DNA from: DASQDN01 sp963844855
GTDB lineage: Bacteria > Acidobacteriota > Terriglobia > Bryobacterales > Bryobacteraceae
Reading direction: 5' to 3'
DNA length: 64,000 bases
Assembly (NCBI GenBank): GCA_963844855.1
Contig: CAWJQP010000073.1
Location: 62,001-126,000, forward strand
In this document: piece by piece, positions 36,120 through 43,320 of the stretch
How positions within the stretch are numbered: the stretch's first letter is position 1
Layout of the letters: the number at the start of each line of letters is the position of its first letter
Made by a program: the position numbers and the translations under genes
The notes under the pieces: generated by a model
Database searches by the model: none
Told to the model about the DNA's origin: nothing
Seen by the model: the letters and a program-made list of their open reading frames with translations, nothing else

Positions 36120-37026
36120 ATGGGAACTAAGGGCATTCTTTGGATAGACTTTTTAGGAATGCGCAGACTTCGGATTTGGCGCTGGCTCATCGATCCGCCG
36201 ATGCATGTCGGCTGGCGCACGCTGAGAGCGCTGACGCTGCTTGCAGTTGTTGGTGTGACGGTGGTTATGGCGCGCGACTATCTGACTCTTCCCAATATCG
36301 AGTTCGGAGCCGAAGGCGCGGCTCTCAACGGCATTATTCTCACGTTTCTCATCGGCTTTCGGAACAAGGCAGCCTACGAAAGATGGTGGGAGGGCCGGAT
36401 GCAATGGGGCAAGTTGGTGAACGATAGCCGGAATCTTTGCCTGAAGTATCGTGAGCATGCGCAGCCAAGCCGCGATGAGCGCCAGCAGATGACGGAATGG
36501 GTGAGCGGATTCGCGGTCGCCTTGATGAATCATCTGCGGACGGGAATGGATAGGCTTGCGAGCGGGTGAGCCAGCGTGCGCGGCATGAGGCCACTCGAAG
36601 TTGCCGGCCGTGTGCATGCAGAAATCGCGCGCCTTATGTCGCAGCAACGAATTGATTCGATTCAGGCGCAGATGCTCGATTTGCATGCCTCAGGCTTTAT
36701 GGACGTAAGCGGCGCGTGCGAGCGCATTCGTGGCTACCCCACTTGCCGACAGCTACCGCGCGCTGCTTCGCCGAGGAATGATTCTGCAGCTAGTTGCCAT
36801 TATGATCCTGACAACGTGGGAACTGGGCGCACTCGGTCTCGCCGCTGTGTTGATTCCGGCATACTTCCTTATCGCGATGGAGCTGGTAGCTGAAGATATC
36901 GAGAACCCCTTCGGAACCTCGGGTGATGATCTCAATCTCGAGACTTACTGTGCGACGATTCGGCGCTCAGCCGAGCAGATCCTCATGCATCCTCCCGGCT
37001 CCTGGCTACCATCTCAAGTAAAGTAG
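36120..37026 (+). pseudogene. Bestrophin-family (UPF0187) channel, broken by a stop and a frameshift
   Basis: Three adjoining pieces make one bestrophin. Piece 1 has GWRTLRALTLLAVVGVTVVM, LTFLIGFRNKAAYERWWEG (the RxxxAYxRWWE pore signature) and GKLVNDSRNLCLKY. It ends at TGA 36567-36569. The same frame then continues with RVHAEIARLMSQQRIDSIQA and DVSGACERIR. After one extra G at 36732-36733 the family string TPLADSYRALLRRGMILQLV and IENPFGTSGDDLNLETYC follows to 37026. ATG 36120 is preferred to a TTG at 36108. Two separate lesions, one of them a substitution, argue for real decay or a poor-quality stretch. Confidence 0.82.
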
Positions 37027-37033
37027 GGGAACG

Positions 37034-38455
37034 ATGAAGAGCGTCAGCATGAAGAAGGCAGATGGATCACTTGACAGTCGCCGTGATGTGTTGCGCGCTC
37101 TCTCCGGGGCGTTGGTGTCAGCGGCCCCGACTTTAGCGCAGGGCAAGGCACGCCTAAAGGTAGGAATTGTCGGCGGCGGCATGGCTGGCGTTTCGTTGGC
37201 GTGGCTACTTGACGAACAGTGCGACGTAGTTCTGATTGAGGCTCGACCCTCGCTTGGAGGAAACGTCCAGACAATCCAAGTTGACCTCGGTGGGCAAGCG
37301 GTCCCGGTCGACGTGGGAGCGCAATACTTCCATCCAAATTTGTATCCCTTCTACATACGCCTACTGACGAAACTGGGTCTCTATCCGCCCACATCGCGAG
37401 AGTCGCACGCTTTTCCGGCGTCCATTTCGATGTTCGACGATTCGGAGGCATTCCCACGGTTCGTCTCACCTGTGCTGTGGGACCGGTTGTGGCCGATCTT
37501 CGCACCGTGGAATTGGGAGGGCTTGGGAGCATTTTCAACCGGCTTTGGAGCGGCCAAAACGCGGGAAGACCAGGGTGGCGCCTGGAACGTGACGCTTGAG
37601 GCGTGGTTGCAGACACTCGGCTTGACGCGCCGGCAGTGGGAGAGCATGTTGCTTCCGTGGGCCGCCTCATTATTCACCGGGAGGACCGACCAGGCGCGGG
37701 CCTTTTCAGCGAGGGCTGCGATGATCTTTGCTGCTACTTCGGCTCCCGCCAATCCCACCGATCCTGTCGTTTCTTATGTCCTCAATCGCGGATTAGCGGA
37801 ACCGCTGCGTCGCATGGTGAAACAGATGGAAACGGTGGAGATTCTTACAGGCGCCGAGGTCAGATTAATTACGCGAACTCCCCAGGGAGGATTTCTGTTA
37901 GTGTCCGCCGATGGGCGTCGCACACGCGTGGATGATCTGGTACTGGCCTCTTCCGGTCCGGCCAGCATGCGCCTACTTGAAGGACTACCGGATACGCGCG
38001 CTCAGCAGGCGGCCTTGGGTGGTATCGAGTTCGAAGCTACTCGAATCGCCCTGCATACGGATCCCGCCTATGCTCCAAAGGATCCGAATCTCTGGTCGTT
38101 TCTGAATTGCCAGAATCATGCCGGATATTGCGAAGCGTCGATGTGGTTGACGAAAGTGCTGACTGCGCCTCCGTCCCAGACCCCGGTGAACCTTTGGAAG
38201 AGTTGGGTCACTCATCGCGACAGACAGCCGGTGAAGGTTTTGCACGAGTCGAGCTTCCGGCACATGGTTCCAACTGTCGCCACTCTGCGAGCACAGGCCA
38301 GACTGCTCGAGTTGCAGGGCCGCGATGGAATCTGGATCGCAGGCGGTTACACATTCCCTTACGACTGCCAGGAGACGGCATTGGTCTCAGCTCTGAATAT
38401 TGCTTCTGGGCTCAAGATCACGTCTGCGCGAACGCGTTCGCTCTCTGCTGTTTGA
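37034..38455 (+). CDS. Tat-exported FAD-dependent amine-oxidase-like oxidoreductase
   Basis: 473 residues. SRRDVLRALSGALVSAAPTL is a twin-arginine-like signal. VGIVGGGMAGVSLAWLL with VVLIEARPSLGGN is the Rossmann GxGxxG plus the Glu that binds the FAD ribose. GAQYFHP and the C-terminal IWIAGGYTFPYDCQETALVS fit the NAD(P)-binding-8/amino-oxidase fold of FAD-dependent oxidoreductases. The substrate is unknown. It begins 8 nt after the bestrophin remnant and precedes a sugar dehydrogenase-cytochrome fusion on the same strand. Confidence 0.82.
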   Translation: MKSVSMKKADGSLDSRRDVLRALSGALVSAAPTLAQGKARLKVGIVGGGMAGVSLAWLLDEQCDVVLIEARPSLGGNVQTIQVDLGGQAVPVDVGAQYFHPNLYPFYIRLLTKLGLYPPTSRESHAFPASISMFDDSEAFPRFVSPVLWDRLWPIFAPWNWEGLGAFSTGFGAAKTREDQGGAWNVTLEAWLQTLGLTRRQWESMLLPWAASLFTGRTDQARAFSARAAMIFAATSAPANPTDPVVSYVLNRGLAEPLRRMVKQMETVEILTGAEVRLITRTPQGGFLLVSADGRRTRVDDLVLASSGPASMRLLEGLPDTRAQQAALGGIEFEATRIALHTDPAYAPKDPNLWSFLNCQNHAGYCEASMWLTKVLTAPPSQTPVNLWKSWVTHRDRQPVKVLHESSFRHMVPTVATLRAQARLLELQGRDGIWIAGGYTFPYDCQETALVSALNIASGLKITSARTRSLSAV

Positions 38456-38519
38456 GGGCCGTAGACACCTTATTTCGACTGCCCGCGATGCGCCGATTAT
38501 GATCCTTAAGGGAGATGTT

Positions 38520-40367
38520 GTGAGATTTTTCATTGTGGCGTCGCTTTTAATAGCGCAAGTGTGTGCGCAGGATGGACCGGAGACGGTCATTCGAGGAACC
38601 AAGCAGTTTAAAAAGAATGTAGTGATTTCCGGGCTCGCAGGGCCTTGGGAAGTGACCTGGGGGCCGGACGGAAAGCTTTGGATTACCGAGCGTACCGGTA
38701 AGCGCGTGACACGTGTCGATCCAACTACAGGGACGCAGAAGGTCGCGGTCAAGATTGATGAAGTTTCGGCCCCAGGCGGTCAGGACGGACTGCTTGGGAT
38801 GGCGCTGCATCCCGACCTACTGAAGGGCAAAGGGACCGATTACGTCTATGTCGCCTACACGTATGTCGACGAGAGCAAAGGCCCGGACCCGACAATTCAG
38901 GATGCGAAGAACCCTTATCGTTTTTTGTACGCCAAGATTGTCCGGCTGACTTACGACGCGACGAGCGAAACGCTGTCCAACCCGACGAACATTATCACCG
39001 GGATGCCCGCGGGCAATGATCACGTTGCCGGGCGCCTGAAGATCGGTCCCGATAAGAAACTTTATCTCACTTTGGGAGATCAGGGGAATAATCAGCTTGG
39101 AAACTTCTGTCTCGCGGTGGAGTCTCAGCGGCTTCCGACGCAGAAAGAAGTCAGCGATAACAACTACGTCGCTTATGAAGGCAAGTCGCTTCGTATTGAT
39201 CTCGATGGGTCGATACCGAAGGACAATCCGAAGCTCAATGGAGTAGTCAGCCACGTCTTCACGCTGGGTCACCGCAACCCTCAGGGTCTCGACTTTGGAC
39301 CGGACGGCACGTTGTACTCGTCCGAGCAAGGGCCGAAGTCCGATGACGAGGTCAATATTCTGACGAAGGGTTCTAACTATGGCTGGCCGAATGTCGCCGG
39401 CATGAAAGACAACAAGGCCTATGAATTTGCGCGGTGGGCGGAGTCGACGACACCCTGCTCGCAACTTCAGTTCAGCGATCTGGCGATCCACCCATCGGTA
39501 CCACGCGAGCCGGAGTCGGCCTTCCAGAAACCGATGGTCGAGCCCCTCGCCACGCTGTTCACAGTACCGACCGGCTTTAATTTTGAGGATCCCGCCTGTA
39601 AGGGCATCAACTACATTTGCTGGCCAACGGTTGCGGTATCGAGCGTTGAACACTATCAATCGAAGGGCAAAGGGATTCAAGGCTGGGATCGTGTGTTGTT
39701 GGTGACGACACTGAAGCGCGGATCTTTGTACGTGGTTCCTCTGAAGCCCGACGGAAAGGCCGCAGCGGGGCATATCTCGCGTTTCTTTCAATCGGAGAAC
39801 CGGTTTCGCGACACGGCTGTCAATCCTGATGGAAAGACAATCTACATCGCCACCGATCCCGGAGGACTGGCTCAATCGTTTGCGGGCGGAGTCACCCGGC
39901 GGATGCAGGATGCTGGGGCGATCATCGCCTTTACTTATATCGGCGAAGGCACGGGTCAAGTGTCGGATGAACCGCGACCAATCAGCCAAACGCCGCCGTC
40001 GAACGCTGAACCGCGACCACCGGTGATGACAGGGGGGATTTCGCCACAGTTCACTGCCGCGCAAGTCGCTGCAGGCAAGACGGCGTACAACTCCAACTGT
40101 GCCGTTTGCCATGGCAGCACAATGACAAATGGGACGTTCGGAACGCCTCTGGCGGGCCAATATTTCAAGACCATGTGGCTTGGCCGATCTCTGCGCGCGT
40201 TTTACGATCGCGCGGTTAAGACGATGCCTCCGGCTGCTCCCGCATCGCTGCCGAAGGAAACCTACGCCGATATTGTCGCCTACATACTCGATTTGAATGG
40301 ATTCAAGCCGGGCAACACCGCGCTTCCAGCAGGAGGCGACGCGCTCGGCAAGATGGCTATTCGGTAG
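38520..40367 (+). CDS. PQQ-dependent sugar dehydrogenase-like protein fused to cytochrome c
   Basis: 615 residues from GTG 38520, chosen because AAGGGAG lies 5 nt upstream and a signal peptide (VRFFIVASLLIAQVCAQ) starts there. The N-terminal part is a soluble-glucose/sorbosone-dehydrogenase propeller: GLAGPWEVTWGPDGKLWITE, GQDGLLGMALHPD, VFTLGHRNPQGLDFGPDGTL, SNYGWPN. Conserved H in GHRNPQGLDF is typical of PQQ-site residues. The last about 110 residues are a class I cytochrome c with CAVCH and a distal MPPAAP methionine. Electrons from sugar oxidation would pass directly to the haem. Periplasmic. Confidence 0.88.
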   Translation: MRFFIVASLLIAQVCAQDGPETVIRGTKQFKKNVVISGLAGPWEVTWGPDGKLWITERTGKRVTRVDPTTGTQKVAVKIDEVSAPGGQDGLLGMALHPDLLKGKGTDYVYVAYTYVDESKGPDPTIQDAKNPYRFLYAKIVRLTYDATSETLSNPTNIITGMPAGNDHVAGRLKIGPDKKLYLTLGDQGNNQLGNFCLAVESQRLPTQKEVSDNNYVAYEGKSLRIDLDGSIPKDNPKLNGVVSHVFTLGHRNPQGLDFGPDGTLYSSEQGPKSDDEVNILTKGSNYGWPNVAGMKDNKAYEFARWAESTTPCSQLQFSDLAIHPSVPREPESAFQKPMVEPLATLFTVPTGFNFEDPACKGINYICWPTVAVSSVEHYQSKGKGIQGWDRVLLVTTLKRGSLYVVPLKPDGKAAAGHISRFFQSENRFRDTAVNPDGKTIYIATDPGGLAQSFAGGVTRRMQDAGAIIAFTYIGEGTGQVSDEPRPISQTPPSNAEPRPPVMTGGISPQFTAAQVAAGKTAYNSNCAVCHGSTMTNGTFGTPLAGQYFKTMWLGRSLRAFYDRAVKTMPPAAPASLPKETYADIVAYILDLNGFKPGNTALPAGGDALGKMAIR

Positions 40368-40374
40368 GCCATAT

Positions 40375-40415
40375 GAGAGCAGCCGCCGCTATGGGCGACT
40401 GCTCTCGAACGTTTT
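40375..40415. terminator. Terminator between convergent genes
   Basis: GAGAGCAG (40375-40382) pairs with CTGCTCTC (40399-40406) with further CGCC/GGCG pairing inside; GAACGTTTT follows on the plus strand. It lies 8 nt after the sugar dehydrogenase stop and just before the convergent gene's stop at 40421. Confidence 0.6.
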
Positions 40416-40420
40416 CCGGC

Positions 40421-42067
40421 TTAACTCTTCGGAGTGGTTTGACGCGGCATGCGGTCGATCCCGACGACTTTCGCAGCCCCATTCGTTTTGCGGAGATAGA
40501 CCGTGACAGCCTTCGATTCGTCGCCTGACGCGGAGAGGGTTACAGCCAGATAGTTGCCTTCGGCTGTGGACTGCCACTCGCCTGGGAGCGACATCGAGGT
40601 CGCCGACGGGATCGCGGTGAGCGCGTTTCGCTGATTGTCGAAGTTAGACCACTTTGCATTGTATTGCCTCTGCGTGGCAAATCCGTGGACGACTGCGAGA
40701 TCCCGGAACTCGAGCGTGCCATTCGTGATGCGGAAGTCCTCGAGAGGGAGTACTTTGCCGAAGAAGGCGCGGCCGATCTTATCGCGGCGCTCCTTGAGCG
40801 TATTGACCATGTAATCTGCGGCTGCAGGGTCTGAATACTTGGCAGTCTCGACGATGGCGCGTATGTCATCGTCCGAGAACGCCATCACTATCTTGGCGGC
40901 CCAATACTCGTCTTCCGGCGTTCGCTGATCGAATGCAGGGTTGGGATAGTTCGGAATCCACGCTTCGGGCTGAAAGGCCTTGGATTCAAAGCGGCCGATT
41001 GCCGGCAAGTCCGGATAGTCTGCCCTTTCCCAAGGCTTGCCGACAAGTCCCAGATTAGCGATGCCATGGCCGATTTCGGATCCTGTCGGGATGATGTAGC
41101 CATTGCCGAAGCGGGCGTTCTTGGGCATGTCGCTATCGCTACCGAATGCGGAACCAAAATCGATCAGGTAATGCCGGACGTAGTGAAGATCGCCCTCCGT
41201 GACGACGGCGTCGAGCGAATTGCCGGACTTGGCGTCAGTGTGGTTCAACCAGGCGCAGAAAACGAAGAGGCCGCGAAGATCGCGTCGTTGCTCGTGTGGG
41301 ACGACATCGTTGGGATCATCCGAGCGCGTACCGAGATAGTTAAAGGGACCTACCGGCTTGCCTTCGACGGCAGTGCTCGCAACCATGCGGTAGGAGCCAT
41401 CTGCGGCACGAGGCACCTTCCACAGAATATTGTGGATGTCTCTCATGTTCATCGGGCGAATTTTGCCGCTATCTCCTACGCGCGTCGCAGTAGGATCGAT
41501 CGTGATGTCTTCGCGGCGAATGGAGACGATGTAGTTCTCCGGCGTATTGTAGCCGATGGCGTAGAAGAACCTCGAGCCCAATACGTCGGCCGCTGTCGCC
41601 ATTTCGGGATTCGACACGGGATCGGGTTTGACGAAATAAAGCGTTCCCTTCGAGTCTTTCATGCGGAAGCCGGGTGTAATTCCGTCCAGTTTGGCTCCGA
41701 CGACGGCGAAAGGCGGTTGGGGCGGGTGGTTATCGCCGGGCCCGCGTTTGAGCTCGGCCGGAGTCAGCCGCTTGCGACCATGGCGGTTGGTGAACCACTC
41801 ACTGTCGAGTACTTCGCCGACCGTATTGATCCCTCCGGCCAGAGTGTTCGAGGGCTTCTGGCGGACGACGGAACTATTAATAAAGTCAAACAAGAGATCG
41901 ATTTTGCGAGGCTCAATACTCTTGATCGAAAGAGGCTTGGGAGCGCAGCAAATCGGATCGTCCGAGTAGAATCGTTTCTCTTGCGCCTGGACTACGAGAG
42001 GCGCCGCCAAAGCAATGACTAATAAAGATTGCGCAGGAAGCCCCTGAAAATATCGCTGAATGCCCAC
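40421..42067 (-). CDS. Exported protein with an atypical kinase-like fold
   Basis: 548 residues with a GTG start and GAGG 5 nt upstream. Signal peptide (LPAQSLLVIALAAPLVVQAQ). The middle has a protein-kinase-like order of motifs: TLYFVKPDP (K147, beta-3 lysine position); NPEMATAADVLGSRFFYAIG (E155, alpha-C position); WLNHTDAKSGNSL (275-284, catalytic-loop-like); YLIDFGSAFG (D303-F-G). This resembles HipA/CotH/FAM20-type atypical kinases rather than eukaryote-like Ser/Thr kinases. Activity is not proven. The reading frame overlaps the end of the upstream Omp85 gene by 49 nt, so the two are tightly coupled. The final 130 residues are not recognised. Confidence 0.6.
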   Translation of the reverse strand: MGIQRYFQGLPAQSLLVIALAAPLVVQAQEKRFYSDDPICCAPKPLSIKSIEPRKIDLLFDFINSSVVRQKPSNTLAGGINTVGEVLDSEWFTNRHGRKRLTPAELKRGPGDNHPPQPPFAVVGAKLDGITPGFRMKDSKGTLYFVKPDPVSNPEMATAADVLGSRFFYAIGYNTPENYIVSIRREDITIDPTATRVGDSGKIRPMNMRDIHNILWKVPRAADGSYRMVASTAVEGKPVGPFNYLGTRSDDPNDVVPHEQRRDLRGLFVFCAWLNHTDAKSGNSLDAVVTEGDLHYVRHYLIDFGSAFGSDSDMPKNARFGNGYIIPTGSEIGHGIANLGLVGKPWERADYPDLPAIGRFESKAFQPEAWIPNYPNPAFDQRTPEDEYWAAKIVMAFSDDDIRAIVETAKYSDPAAADYMVNTLKERRDKIGRAFFGKVLPLEDFRITNGTLEFRDLAVVHGFATQRQYNAKWSNFDNQRNALTAIPSATSMSLPGEWQSTAEGNYLAVTLSASGDESKAVTVYLRKTNGAAKVVGIDRMPRQTTPKS

Positions 42068-43281
42068 CAGAACCTCACTCCTTCCGTACTAAGTCCAACA
42101 TCCATTCGCATCACGACGCTATTGCGCGTTTTGAACCGGAAACCTACGCCGCCAGAGCCGTGGAGGCCAGACAGCGCGAGAGCTCCGGGCTTGGGGAAGA
42201 CCTTGCCCCAATCGGTAAACAACACCAAATCCATCGGCATGGCGAGTTCGCGTCGATACTCGCCATTGAAAACTAGAGAGTTGTTGTCATAAAAACGGAA
42301 CTGCGAAAAGCCGCGTACATCATTCGGTCCTCCGAGCGTGGATTGCATATAAAAAGGAACAACCGCTCCGCGGTTAGTGTAGGAAAAGTTCCCTCTGGCG
42401 CGGAGGGCAATGACCCGCTTTTCATTGAAGAACGGAAGATACTGCTCTACGTAGACCTGGAGCCTGCGGAATGAAAACGCTCCATCGGAGCGATCGAAGT
42501 TAAAGATGTATTCGGCGCCAATGCTGCCACCACGATGCGGGTCTCCCGCCTGGTCACGCCAGTCAATCTCGACGAACGGACCAACGTGCATATAGTCAGT
42601 TTGCCGGTGTATTCCAGGAGCGGCCACCGGGCCAAAGACCGTTTCCGTCGACGGAAGGTTACCGGCCTGACCGGGGCCCACATTGATGAAGGTGTAACCT
42701 GTCGCGACACCCAATCGCAAGACGCGCCGAAAGGGCACGGCTGCCAGGCGCGCATCAAGGAGGACGCCTTCGAGACGATAGTTTGTTTTGTCGTCTTTTT
42801 TGCTATCGTTGCCGGGACCATAATAGTGAACTTGCGGCGCATCCATTCTGCGCAACTGCAAATCCACAGCGGCGCGGTTTGAAGCCAAATGGGGAAAAGA
42901 CGCTTTGGCGCGGAGTTCGTAGTACTTCTTTAGCGAACCGACCGCAGCAAGGTTTATGTTGAGGCTTTCGTCCAGCAGTCCCCGGACACTGTAATCCGGG
43001 CCAGCCGAAAAGCCGGCGCCCGGAAACAAGGTGCCGAACTGAATTCCAAACCCATTCGGGTTACCCATCAGACGCTTGACGATGGGATTGTCGATGACGC
43101 GATCGTATACTTGCTCGGCCTTGCTCTCGACTTCCGGGCCTATGTTGTCCGCCTTGACTTTCCGTTGCTGTTCCAATTGGTTGATTCGTGTGTCGGGCTG
43201 AGCGACAACACGGGCTGAAGCGACGATCAGGAATGCCGCGCATAGCCGGGCACTCGGGGTCGATAGGGTCAAGACGCGCAC
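42019..43281 (-). CDS. Omp85/BamA-like outer-membrane barrel protein
   Basis: 420 residues with a GTG start and a signal peptide (LCAAFLIVASARVVAQ). A short N-terminal region without clear POTRA repeats leads into a 16-strand-type barrel. The lid-loop signature is GGPNDVRGFSQFRF (VRGF motif), followed by NSLVFNGEYRRELAMPMDLV and LFTDWGKVF. The last strand is unusually WWAFSDIFRGFLRNLY. Members insert proteins into, or move them across, the outer membrane. Without POTRA domains it is more like a patatin/TpsB-type or D15-only variant. Its partner is probably the overlapping kinase-like gene. It begins 39 bp after the AAA regulator. Confidence 0.8.
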   Translation of the reverse strand: MRVLTLSTPSARLCAAFLIVASARVVAQPDTRINQLEQQRKVKADNIGPEVESKAEQVYDRVIDNPIVKRLMGNPNGFGIQFGTLFPGAGFSAGPDYSVRGLLDESLNINLAAVGSLKKYYELRAKASFPHLASNRAAVDLQLRRMDAPQVHYYGPGNDSKKDDKTNYRLEGVLLDARLAAVPFRRVLRLGVATGYTFINVGPGQAGNLPSTETVFGPVAAPGIHRQTDYMHVGPFVEIDWRDQAGDPHRGGSIGAEYIFNFDRSDGAFSFRRLQVYVEQYLPFFNEKRVIALRARGNFSYTNRGAVVPFYMQSTLGGPNDVRGFSQFRFYDNNSLVFNGEYRRELAMPMDLVLFTDWGKVFPKPGALALSGLHGSGGVGFRFKTRNSVVMRMDVGLSTEGVRFWWAFSDIFRGFLRNLY

Positions 43282-43320
43282 CCTTGAATTTTCACATGTG
43301 TCGTTTCGATGACTGAGAAA

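Noticed and set aside
38817..40160. 447-codon open frame on the minus strand
   Set aside because: Antisense to the sugar dehydrogenase-cytochrome gene, which has clear motifs; the shadow has none.
41066..42022. 318-codon open frame on the plus strand
   Set aside because: Antisense to the kinase-like gene with no recognisable domain or signal peptide.
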